A stretch of 64,000 nucleotides of DNA from contig JAMWFC010000034.1 in NCBI GenBank assembly GCA_027475525.1, positions 186,001 to 250,000 on the forward strand, given 5' to 3'. Positions 23,057-33,385 of this stretch are shown piece after piece. Under the pieces are notes generated by a model that was given only the letters and a program-made list of their open reading frames with translations, ran no database searches and was not told the origin of the DNA. This stretch comes from Macrolepiota albuminosa (lineage: Eukaryota > Basidiomycota > Agaricomycetes > Agaricales > Agaricaceae). The position numbers and the translations under genes were made by a program. The number at the start of each line of letters is the position of its first letter. Position 1 is the first letter of the stretch.

Positions 23057-23998
23057 TGATAGGACTCCATACAGGATCAGCGCATCAACGGCAGGCTACG
23101 GCAACGCAGCACCAACTCAAAATACCTTAGCGCGCGCTAATTATCTAATTTTGGCGATATTTGACGGCCACGCACGGCAAGAAGCAGATCCGATCAGTGA
23201 TAGCGCCGACGGCAGACAGAATGACAACTGACAGATGGCATCAGTCACTGACGACAGCGCTTAGCGAGAAGTCTGATGATCTATCAAAAACTGACGGACA
23301 GCTTGGTGTTTGACCTTGGCGTCTGACACCGCTTAGCGTCTCGATTCGGCGCCTGACATCGCTAAGCACTTTGGACAGACAGAAGGGTGATGAATTGATG
23401 GTTTAGCACCGCGATCTGCCGCCTGGTGGTGCCAAGGGTCTTGAAAAGACGGTAGGGATCTGAAACCGTTGGAGCTACCCCTATGAAATTTTCCAGTTTA
23501 CCGCACTTTGGCGATGGTTGGTCACTGGCGACGGTGAACTCCTTGTAGTATATATATTACTTACCGACTTGTACATACATCAGAGAATAATAGACCAGAG
23601 TTCACTACTCCCCTTTCTTCAGTCTCCTTTACGCTCAAGAGCTCATTTACGCTATGGTCGGCAACGTCAAACTCATCGGCAGTTGCAGACGTTCGCCAAT
23701 ACTCGACATACTCGCGCCTTGCAACTACGGCAGGCATTATCGACGCTTAGACTTCGCTAAGCTTATCGTGCTCTTGCCGCTTACCTTTGCCGTATTCGCT
23801 TACCGCTCTTTCCTAGGCGCTTTACCTTAGCGCTTTACATTTGCCGACTCCGTTACCGACTTTTACCCTTTTTCACAGACGTGTTCTCTGGGACCTGCCC
23901 GGGACTCCTCACCACACTTTTAGCGTGCCCAACGCACACTCTTGGTATGGTAACACAATTGCTACATTTGTTACTGACCAAAACTTTGGGCGTCATCA
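23057..23998 (+). repeat. 3' LTR of the Ty3/gypsy element (942 bp)
   Basis: TGATAGGACTCC to GTCATCA, followed by the target duplication CCAC at 23999-24002. It lacks both tandem duplications of the 5' LTR. Confidence 0.93.
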
Positions 23999-24002
23999 CC
24001 AC

Positions 24003-25310
24003 TAGTGTACGCAAATATCTTGAAGTTGAACTGTATCCATGAATTCAAATAAAAGTTTCAAGAGGCATTTCTCTCTGAATAGCATGTCAATAGCTTTATA
24101 AAAAAGGATTTTGATATACTGCACACAAGAAAGCCTTATATTATGATGGACATGAATGAGAAGATGTTGTAGAGTACTGACAAAAAGTGTTTCTTCTCAA
24201 AATGGCAGAATATAAATAGCAGCTTGTTAAATTTGTTGTGGGAGATGTTGATAAAGAGGTTGAGCTTAATCTTGCTCCAGGAGAGAGTTTGATTGTTCTT
24301 GTTGCCCATGATGAGATGACAGCATAGACAAATGATAATCAGAAGATGTCATAGGTATAGAAAGATGAACAGCCATTGAAAAAAAAAGGAGTTGGGCATG
24401 GGTTGCATCAGTCAGATGTTATTTGTTCAACAAAAGGATGGTTGAAAAAAGCAAGTGTCACACTGAAATATGGAAAGAATTATGATGGATATTGGAATGG
24501 AGAACTCTTTGTGAAACAGGTATGTATTGACAACTTTAATATTAACTGGCATTCTAAATTTCTATTTAGTTAAAGGAAAAAATTATTCCAGCTTTTGAAT
24601 GTGCACATCCACTTAGTTACAAGGCACTATTTCTTATTAACAACTCTCAGGGTCATTCTGCATATTCTGAAGATGCTCTTCTTATGTCTTGGATGAACAT
24701 GCAACCAGATGGATGGCAGGCAAAAATATGTGATGGCTGGTTTGTCAAAAATAGTGAAAAAATCATGTAAAAAATATGCTTTCTATCAGACCATGCAAAG
24801 CATCCAGGTGAGCCCAAAAGCATGCAACAAGTTCTGAAGGAACATGGACTGTGGCAATCTGGCTTAATCATAAAATGTGAGTCACGAAAGGATAATGATG
24901 GAAAAACAGTCAGATGCTCAAGTGATGCTACTGATTGTTGTGCTAAACAAATCCTTCAGAATCAGCCAGATTTCATGGAGCAAATGTCTCTTGTTCAAGA
25001 AATTATTGAAGCTGCTGAGCATTTCTGCATCTTTCTGCCAAAATTCCATTGTGAACTCAATTTCATTGACTTTTTCTAGAGTGCTGTCAAAAGATATCTC
25101 TGTGTTCACTGTGATTATACATTTGCAATGTTACAAGAAAATATGCCCAAGGCATTGGAATCGGTATCTATTTTAACTATTCAAAAATGGGAACATCAGA
25201 TGAAAAGGTGGATAGAAGCATATAGAGGAGGTCTAAGAGCAAAGAAAGCATAAATTCAAGTTCAAAAATTCAGTTCAGCATGGTATACATCACATAGAAG
25301 GATTTCAGAG
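24003..25310 (+). pseudogene. DDE transposase, C-terminal half (broken)
   Basis: Continues the protein cut at 12167. Recognisable blocks are KNYDGYWNGELFVKQ (near 24476-24520, first catalytic aspartate), LFLINNSQGHSAYSEDALL (near 24629-24685) and FCIFLPKFHCELNFIDFFW (near 25023-25080, catalytic glutamate). The second block normally reads IDNSQGH; here the aspartate is asparagine, so the active site is lost. A probable intron or frame break lies at about 24521-24570. Stops at 24768 and 25077 also interrupt. Downstream RRISES near 25300 is the usual end of this family. Confidence 0.75.
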
Positions 25311-25518
25311 AGTCGCAGCAGCTCTCAATGTATAGATTACTATATATGGTAGGACCCTTTTTACCATATATAGTAGGTGGCCAAATTGAAGTCAAACAAA
25401 AAATCTATCTCCATCAATTTGAAGAATTTTGAAAATCTGTTTTAAGGTTTTATTCCTTTCATGAAACAATATATTTTAGCAAGAGGAATATAAAATCAGA
25501 TAAATTATGACTTTGGTT

Positions 25519-25552
25519 GTACAAAAGTAGTGGTGACTAAGTGCCCAGCACC
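25519..25552 (-). repeat. Right terminal inverted repeat of the DDE transposon
   Basis: The reverse complement begins GGTGCTGGGCACTTAGTC and matches 10681-10714. Confidence 0.75.
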
Positions 25553-25650
25553 ATAGTATATATATATGTAAATAAATATTAAATTATATTATAATAAATA
25601 TAATATAATTATTACTACTACTAAGAGCTATATAGTTATGGCCACATAGC

Positions 25651-26160
25651 ATGCTACGCTACACTAGTATCTTTAAAACTGTCAATGCTGAAAATACTCT
25701 GTTGCTTCATCTAGTCAATTTGGATATTGGTCCACCTCTCAAACTAACTTACTTTTATTTGAAAGATAAAATACAGGATGCTCTCTTCATATTTTTTTTT
25801 CTAATTTGCCACCACCTCTATGAATTTTCTTTAATAACTCTCTCAGTCCTCACTTACTCTGCCTTGATTCTTAACCACTCTTCTGCAAACAAGTTTCCAG
25901 AATTGATGAAAGAGTACCTCACTAATGAAATCATTTTTGGCCATATGCTAGGTTCTTTTTCTTCTTTCAGAGACCTATATTTTTATCTCTGCTGATTGTG
26001 GCTAAATAGTCTTAAGGCCTGAGTATGCCTATGAAGTACTGGGTTTGTCAAAATGTTTTAAAAGATGACCTGCTCATTGGTACATTTTCTGCCAATAGTT
26101 TTATCAATAAGGATGATTTTCCCACTTGCTTTGATATAGTGCATCTAGTGGCTGAGCAGG
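25651..26160 (+). pseudogene. Reverse transcriptase remnant, possibly DIRS-type
   Basis: Two pieces, 25651-25995 and 26025-26160, read like the start of an RT of tyrosine-recombinase retroelements. The signs are an LNHSSANKFPELMKEYLTNE block followed by GSFSS, then SFINKDDFPTCFD and VAEQ. The second piece stops at a possible splice donor (CAG|GTATGT near 26160). No recombinase or further domains were found. From 26241 to 27029 I see only low-complexity frames and nothing recognisable. The family call comes from pattern memory. Confidence 0.4.
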
Positions 26161-27029
26161 TATGTGCATTAATCCTCTTTCTTCTCTTTTTACTGTCATT
26201 CCTTTGTCTGGGAGCACATTATACCCTGGATATATCCTGAGTTCCACCTTTTGAGTTCTACCTATTATCATATTTCTGTGACTGCAGACTTGATCATTCA
26301 TTTCTGCCTCTTTGGACTTTCTACATATTACTTATTTCTACCCTCTGGACTTTTTACAATTTTTACTCAATTTCTGTTCTTTAAGACTTTTCATGTTGGT
26401 ACAATATTGTCCCTATTGTTTTTCACCATGACACTAAGGAACTGAACTCAACCTGTACTTTGTTACACTCATATTTTGCTGTCTGAAAAAAAGCATCTCA
26501 AATATCTTACTCATATAAACTCAACAATTGATTTCTATAAGTTCTATCACAGTTTTTTCTAATTGAGAGACATTCAAGTAATACATAGTACTATGATTCA
26601 TGTGATGTTTATTTTTTCAGAGAGTTCCTCCTGACTGCCTATTTTTTCTAACTTTATGTCTAAAGTAACAAGTTTGCAAAGTGCCATCTGACAAACATTT
26701 TCATACACAACTTAAGATAGTAAAGAGTATGACTCAAAGACATGATGGCTTTCCACTGCTTATTCTCTGTCCAGCTGTCAGTGTCAGGGTGACTTCTAGA
26801 GGCTATGGCTCAGTCACACAGCTGGCAGAGGAAGATTCAAACTATATTAGAGTATATACTAACAATATCATAATAACTACTCACCTGACAGAGGGAGATC
26901 TGAACTATAAATTTAAAGATTTTCTATGCTAAGACTGATACTTCTGGGTCTCAGAAGCATGGAAAACAACTGTACAGGACAAACAATTGCACAAACAAGG
27001 CAGGAAAACTCTGGCTTATATAAGCAGTC

Positions 27030-27278
27030 TGTTGCGACCATCTGCTGAAGGATGCAGGAAGCCCACTTATGTAATTATTAACACGTGATCTTTAAATAGT
27101 TTTTCGCCCAGGAGTCAGTCTTTCTGGTTTCTTAGTTTTACTGACTACTGAACTGAGGCTCCAGGCATGTATTCATTTAATACATTAGTTTTACTGACTA
27201 CTGAACCAAGGCTCCAGTTGTCACTGTCACATTCTCTTTGAGTGCTAGTCTGTATCTTTGATGTAGCCAGCTTCAACA
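27030..27278 (+). repeat. 5' LTR of copia element 1
   Basis: 249 bp, TG...CA, with an internal repeat of TTAGTTTTACTGACTACTGA about 60 bp apart that is also present in the 3' LTR. Confidence 0.93.
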
Positions 27279-27403
27279 GGTTATGGGCCCCGCCCCACAG
27301 ACTTAGTCACTGAAGATTGAATCTTTTACATTCGCTCCGTTTGAGGACGTTGTAGCAAACACTTTGACAGTAATTACTAAAGGACCCTTAAAGGTTATCA
27401 CAC

Positions 27404-29564
27404 TTGGCAATACCATTTATCATAGATGACACATTGAGACTGCTGCTGCTGAAACTCGGCATTGCAAAATATGCAGAGTGGGAAAAGTGTATGTTTGGAT
27501 GCCTAATGTCTTGTGGTGGCCACACCATTGCATTAGGAGAGGAAACTGAGCCTACACTTGACCCCACAAACCCCACATCATTCATGGTTTGGAGCTTCTA
27601 CCAGCAGAGAAAATTTAAGGCTGCCGGTGACATCTATCAGCACCTAACAGAGGCAAACAAGTTGCATGTGGATGCAATTTGCACCGACCCTGCTGCGATG
27701 TAGAGGAAACTCTGTGAGGTACATTCCAAATCTGCACCCAACGTTCGATTCAACTCTCTCAGCGACTTATTTGCCATACACAAACGAGATGATGAGTCTC
27801 TCATTGATCTCGGAGCACAAGTTTAAAGTGCTATGCAATGGGCCAAGTCACTTTGCCCCCCACCTCAGACCCAGCCAGATGGCTCCATTGCACAGGCTTA
27901 TACAATCGGGATCCTTGACAACAAACTGACAATCATGGCGATGATCCAAGTGCTTTCACGTGAAGAATACAGACCGTTCATTTCTTCAATTCTTATGCTG
28001 AACAACATGACCATTGATACGGTCCTTGAAGCTTTTCGCACAGAGCAAGTCCAGCGGCAATCTGCTGAGGACAAAGCGCATGCTGCTGCTGCCCAGTCGA
28101 TCACTTGCTATTTTTGTAACAGGCCCCACAAGGTCCAGGACTGTACCCATTTTCAGAATGCGAAACAGCAACATAAGAACGATGGCAACACCAAGTCAAA
28201 GAAGTCCTGAGGCTGTTGTGGTGCAAAAGCTGAGGTTAAAACCAACAATCCCAAGTCTGATGCCCCAAAGACAGACACCACCGCTAAAGCCGAGTCTGGG
28301 TATGATGGTCCTGCAGTCAGCGCTAAGGCCGCCATTTGTTGATCTGCTCTCCATCAGCCGTCCCCATCTGACATACTGTGGAATACAGACTCAGGGGCCA
28401 CAACTTATATGACCCCACACCGCAAATTGTTCTTGCATGATACTTTCATCTCATGGAAAGTCCCAATTCATCTTGCCAATAATGCCATCGTCTATTCTGC
28501 GGGAAAGGGCTCAGTGCACTTTAAGCCAAGAGGAAAAGGACATGACGGGAAACCTCTTGATAGTGTGATCATCACAAATGTATTGTTCATACCAGATCTT
28601 GCCAACAATTTGCTCTCAATCACAATGCTCTCTGTGCATTGAGGATTCACTATTATGTTTTGCGGTTGAAAAGTGTTCTTTAACATTCAGAATGAGTTAG
28701 TATTTACAGCAACTATCAACAATGCACTCATTCCTTATCTTGATGGAGACACACTTGTATCTTCCTCAATGACCCTGACTGCTGGCGTTACTCAAACCAG
28801 CCCGACCTCATCAACAACGATTGATCGTACACTCCTGTACTGGAGGATGTGTCACCTCGGAGCAGATCACCTTGAGCAACTCATAAAGGAAAATCTGACC
28901 GAGGATCTGAAAATCAATTCAGAGTCAATGCTGCTGCATATCTGCGAACCTTGTGTTGAAGGAAAGCTGCACAGGGCCTCATTCCCGCACACAGCTGATT
29001 GTGCAACCAAAGTGCTAGATCAAATCTTCACCAACGTACATGGACCAATGCAAGTCAGAGGCCATCAATCAAACTGTCAATGGTGGGGAACGTTTGTCAA
29101 TGACGCTACATGATGGATGGAAGCTTTCAACATGCTAAGGAAGAGCAATACATTTGCAGCTTTTAAGTTGTACAAAGCGCATGTGGAGTGCCAAATAGGT
29201 AAAAAAAATCAAGTGTATGCATCATGATAAGGGCAGTGAATACATGTCGTCAGCCTTTTTAGATTTCTGTAAATCCAAAGAGATACGGCTTGAATTCACA
29301 AACGTAGCCACACCACAGCAAAATGGTGTAGCCAAGCATCTCAACAAAACAATTAAGGAAGCCATAACTTCAATGCTCACTGAGGCTAACCTTCCTGAAA
29401 GTTTTTGGAACCACATGCTAAGCACATACCGTCATGTACATAACCAATGTCCCACCGCAGCACTGCCATGCAACATGACCCCATTTAAGGCATACAAAGG
29501 TCAGAAACCGCATATTGGCCACCTTCAAGTGTTCGGATGCGCCGTGTTCGTGCTGGTTGGATGA
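27404..29564 (+). pseudogene. Copia element 1: Gag, protease and integrase (broken)
   Basis: Gag spans about 27404-28210 and ends with a CCHC knuckle (CYFCNRPHKVQDC, near 28109-28147). The protease DSG is intact in WNTDSGATTYM (GAC at 28388). The integrase zinc domain reads RMCHLGADHLEQL ... CEPCVEGK (28840-28970). Its core includes HDKGSEYMSSAFLDFC and TPQQNGVAKH (29222-29335), where the usual aspartate of the DDE core and ER of NGVAER have drifted. TAG 27701, TAA 27824, TGA 28208 and TGA 29111 break the frame. Confidence 0.85.
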
Positions 29565-29594
29565 GACAAGCAGAAAGGATTAAGTGGCCGTGCC

Positions 29595-31890
29595 ATGGCA
29601 GGCATCTTCATTGGGTACCCAGACAGCTACGTTGGCTGGAAGATATATATACTGAGCACTAGGAAAATTGTTATCTCATGGGACGTTATATTTGATGAAA
29701 CACGTTTTCCAGGTCTCTCTCTTTTGGATCCATTGCCTTTGCCATCCACTGAAAGTTTTCCTCACCTTTCCAAGCCTGGCCCATATGATTATGATGATAT
29801 ATCTATTCCCATGCTTATACAGCCTCCAGCAACCCCAGCTTTTACTGATATGGCAGACCATAACTCTATCTTTGATGACAGCCTGTTGATATCTTTGCCC
29901 AGTGACATTGAAGACGACTCCAATTCGATGGGAGCTGCACCACGCATGCAGCTCCAGCCTCTCCCACATGAACCTAGTCAGTGTACACGTTTTCAGGCTC
30001 GACACACTAATGCAGAATATTACAATGCTGTGCAGCACCAAGAAAATCACAAGTCACCTCTGGTACAAGAACTGCTGCCTCCTCCGCCGCCTTCCCCTTA
30101 TCCCAAAGATAGGCCAGTGCAGCCCCTATGGAACATCAATGTGGGTGACATTGATGCCTATGGGGAGCAGGAGGTAAACTTCGCCCTAAATGTGCACTCA
30201 GACAAAGCCTTACTTCAAGCTGGCTGTGCTTTCATGGATTCTGGCGTAGACGCAACTGCATGCGGTATGCTTTGTGCAGCACAAAAGTTGGGAGCTCACG
30301 ACACCAACCCACGTTCATTCCGAGAGGCCATGTCAAGTGAAAATGCCGCTGCATGGTATCAGGCCATGTGAGGAGATGAATTTCCTTAAAACCAATAGCA
30401 CTTGGCATGCAGTTTACTTGCCTCCTGGTCATTGCGCTATTGGCTCACGTTGGGTGTTTAAGGTCAAGCATTTGCCCGACGGTGCTATTGACTGGTTCAA
30501 GGCTCGTGTTGTTGCCCAGGGATTTAGTCAGTGCCCCAGAGTTGACTTCGATGAAACTTATGCCCCTACTGCTCGCTGGGCTGCTGTCTGCACAGTTCTT
30601 GCTTTAGCTGCAATGGAAGACCTTCATCTCGAATCCATCAATATTTCTTCTGCCTTCCTCCATGGGGTTGTCAACGCCAAACTTTACATGAAGTTCCCAG
30701 ATAGTTTCTCTGAGGATGTCCTGCCAGACATCCAGCGTCAACCTGGTGAGGGCCCACCTTGCGCTAAGCTTGAAAAGGGATTGTATGGTCTAAAGCAGAG
30801 CACAAATCTATGGAACAAGAGATTGCATTGTGTTTTATTGGACATCGGTTTCACACAAATAACTTTGGACCCATGTGTCTATATATACCTACGTGATGGT
30901 GTCCAAATAATATTCCCTATCCACGTCAATGATATGACCTTGGCTTTGAAATCGAGACCTGCTATCCTCAAGGTTATCTCAGAACTTTGCCAGCATTTCA
31001 AGCTCCATCACCTCGGCCCTACTACTGGTCTTTTGGGTGTTGTTGTTACACAAGACAGACCCAATCGCAAACTATGGATCAATCAGAAGGCTTATGCCAT
31101 TGACGTCCTTTCACGTTTCAACATGCTCAATTGCAAAGCAGTAGCTACCCCCCTCAAGCCAGGTGTCCATCTCTCAAAGGCTGATGGTCCTTCATCACCT
31201 GAGGAAGTTGAAGAAATGCGCTCAATCCCCTACATACAGGCTACCGATGCCCTTCTTTACCTTGCTACATACACATGCCCGGATATCACATTCTCTGTTG
31301 GCGTCCTATGCTGCTTTAATGTGAACTCTGGTCTGAAACACTGGAAAGCAGTCAAACACCTCATGCGATATATTTGAGGCACCCTCGACTACAAGATTGA
31401 ATACTCTGCCTCTGCTGCCCAGCTGTCCCCCCCTTTTCTTGCCTATACCAATGCTGACCACGGAGAAAACCCTGACAATGGTTGTTCTACTTTGGGTTCT
31501 GTATTAATAGTCGCAGGCAATGCCGTTAGCTGGATGTCCAAGCTGCAGACTATCATTGCACTGTCAAGTACTGAAGCTGAGTTTGTAGCCACCAGCAAAA
31601 CAGGCCATGAGTTGTGCTGGCTGCACAACTTCCTTGCAGATGTAGGTGTCCCTCAGTCTGTTGCTTCTCTCCTCAATATAGACAATCAGTCCACAATTTC
31701 GGTTTCCAAACACCCAGAACATATGGGCCACCTCAAGCACCTTGACTGACACTGGTTTTGGTTACACCAGGCCATCGAAGATGGAAAAATCAAACCCATT
31801 TATATTCCTACAGAAGATATGGTCGCCGATTTACTTACTAAAACTCTCTCATGTGACACCACCAACAATTTTTGCCACAAGATGGGCATA
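29595..31890 (+). pseudogene. Copia element 1: linker, reverse transcriptase and RNase H (broken)
   Basis: 29595-30371 encodes the Pro/Ser-rich linker that starts with FIGYPDSYVGWKIYI. RT follows at 30372-31377: GSRWVFKVKHLPDGAIDWFK, ARVVAQGFSQ, NISSAFLHGV and GLYGLKQS. The catalytic box reads HVNDM (AAT at 30928-30930) where copia elements have YVDDM, so one catalytic aspartate is lost. RNase H follows (SLQTIIALSSTEAEF-like block at about 31539-31585, then VADLLTKTL near 31820). The TGA at 31375-31377 is another CGA-to-TGA candidate. Confidence 0.87.
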
Positions 31891-31951
31891 GTAGGGGAGT
31901 TCTCCTGTAGCAAACTTTTGTGACTCCTGTGGGCATTCCGTCAGATGGGAA

Positions 31952-32196
31952 TGTTGCAACCATCTGCTGAAGAATGCAGAAAGCCCACTTACATAAACAT
32001 TAACACATGATCTTTAGATAGTTTTTTGCCCAGGAGTCTTTTTGGTTCCTTAGTTTTACTGACTACTGAACTGAGGCTCCAGGCATGTATTCATTTAATA
32101 CATTAGTTTTACCGACTACTGAACTGAGGCTCCAGTTGTCACTGTCGCATTCTCTTTGAGTGCTAGTCTGTATCTTTGACGTAGCCAGCTTCAACA
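31952..32196 (+). repeat. 3' LTR of copia element 1
   Basis: 245 bp, TG...CA, followed by the target duplication CAGTC. Confidence 0.93.
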
Positions 32197-32204
32197 CAGT
32201 CTTA

Positions 32205-32411
32205 TGTAGTGGTGAAAGGGCCATACTTGTCTGAATGAAAGCTAAAGAATTAGAGCACCTCAAAGGCTGAAAGTAGTACTAATAGGCAGTGTTGAAAGAA
32301 TAGAAACAGTAAAATGAAAGAATGAAAGAGGAAAAGAAATAAAAAAAATTAATGGAGGGAGGAGGAAAGAATAAGGAGTGAAAGAAGGAAGACATGAGAA
32401 GTCCTCTAACA
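32205..32411 (-). repeat. Chromovirus 3' LTR (minus orientation)
   Basis: About 200 bp; a second copy lies at 37816-38000. The minus-strand LTR begins TGTTAGAGG just after the purine tract. Confidence 0.65.
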
Positions 32412-33052
32412 TCACCCCCCCTCCAGAGTGTGGTGTCTCAACATGCTGGATAGAAGTAGTTCTGAATGGCCTAATCCATCTTAGAAAGGGAATAGATGCC
32501 TTTGATTGCCTTGGTGGCATTGATATGCTGTTGATGGAATTTCTAGACTAAGGCAGAGGCATAGATGTTCTCTTGTGGTTCCCAAGAGATGTCTTCTATT
32601 CCATAGCCCTTTCATTTGACCTTGAACTGAAGCTTGTTCCTAAAGAGTTGGCTGTCTAAAATCTGTTCTACTTTGTACTCCTCCTTGTTGTCTACCAGAA
32701 CTGAAAGTGGTGGTGGCTGTGGACATTGACCTGGAATTTGGTCATCTGGTGCTGAAGAAAGTTTCATTACATTGAAAACTAGGTGGAGTCAACTCATTCC
32801 AACAATCCAGAAACTGGCCCTCCATGCCCCCCTTTTCTTAAAACATTCGTCAATCATGTGGCCTATGTGGCTACAGTTGGTGTTTGAGCAGGACACTTTG
32901 TCTTTGATTTGGCAGCCTATTTGTATGACCAAAGCTTGGGCAGTCTATGTAGGCAAGACTATGGCAGTTCCATGCAGCAGGAGCATGTGAGTTGTTAGCT
33001 GCACTTTACCACTCATAGATAATGTTTCAGACAATAAAAAACCCATAACTGG
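32205..33052 (-). mobile_element. Collapsed chromovirus (Ty3/gypsy) remnant, minus strand
   Basis: On the minus strand a CCHC-like knuckle (CSNTNCSHIGHMIDEC, near 32895-32848) is followed within about 150 bp by a chromodomain (QFKVK*KGYGIEDISWEPQEN, about 32630-32560) and the usual Pol end (INATKAIKGIYSLSK). A polypurine run (GGAGGGGGGGTGA) and an LTR (32411-32205) come next. Gag is thus joined directly to the Pol end: protease, RT, RNase H and integrase are missing. The right border is the LTR of copia element 2. Confidence 0.65.
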
Positions 33053-33384
33053 TGATAGGACTCCACACAGGATCAGCACATGACAAAAGTGCACATCTGC
33101 ACTTACCCATTAAGTTCCTTGACCATCATCTTATCTCTGGACCTGCAAGCACTAACAGTTGCAAAGAGTAATAGTTTTTCAATTCATGTTTGCTTACATG
33201 GAGTTCAACTTCTTACATTGAACTCCAGGTAAGCACAATAGTGCTATTTTGTCTGTACAATACACAAGTTCAACTTCTTACATTGAACTCCAGTTCTGTG
33301 TAAATATCTAAACCAAGAATTCATTGTCGCTTGCCTGCACTAACTGCAACCTTCCTTGCATACATCTGAGATGTCCTTTCATCA
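33053..33384 (+). repeat. 5' LTR of copia element 2
   Basis: 332 bp, TGATAGGACTCC to TTTCATCA. It holds two copies of AGTTCAACTTCTTACATTGA 65 bp apart (from 33202 and 33267). Its first 28 bases are nearly the same as the start of the gypsy LTR at 23057, although the elements are unrelated. Confidence 0.7.
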
Positions 33385-33385
33385 G

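Larger units (their letters stand above)
12168..23998 (+). mobile_element. Complete Ty3/gypsy LTR retrotransposon carrying an antisense gene
   Basis: The LTRs at 12168-13229 and 23057-23998 both start TGATAGGAC and end GTCATCA. The flanks are CCAC on both sides, a target duplication of 4 bp, or 5 bp if the ambiguous T is counted. Order: 5' LTR, primer site, Gag, protease, RT, RNase H, integrase, about 0.4 kb of non-coding DNA, a minus-strand spliced gene (22885-20382), polypurine tract, 3' LTR. Gag and Pol are interrupted by three in-frame TGA codons and a frameshift, plus the 77-bp duplications. Near-identical LTRs point to a recent insertion. Confidence 0.93.
10681..25552 (+). mobile_element. 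DDE transposon with 34-bp inverted ends, split by a gypsy insertion
   Basis: The left end at 10681-10714 (AGTGCTGGGTGCTTAGTC...) and the right end at 25519-25552 are inverted copies over 34 bp with about four mismatches. Between them lie the two halves of one transposase, separated by the Ty3/gypsy element 12168-23998. Joining the flanks at the CCAC target duplication gives a continuous frame (EEEMPT then SVRKYLEVEL). The family is a DDE transposase common in Agaricomycete genomes; I do not assign a superfamily name. Without the insertion the element is about 3.0 kb. Confidence 0.8.
27030..32196 (+). mobile_element. Full-length but broken Ty1/copia retrotransposon
   Basis: The LTRs at 27030-27278 and 31952-32196 start TGTTGC and end CTTCAACA, and the element is flanked by CAGTC on both sides (27025-27029, 32197-32201). 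The primer site GGTTATGGGCCC follows the 5' LTR and a purine run (CAGATGGGAA) precedes the 3' LTR. The order is Gag, protease, integrase, RT, RNase H, as in Ty1/copia. At least seven stops or frame changes interrupt the polyprotein. Confidence 0.93.

Noticed and set aside
33202..33293. 27-bp words 65 bp apart in the copia 2 LTR as another assembly duplication
   Set aside because: Only part of the unit is repeated, with unrelated sequence between; a normal LTR feature is more likely.
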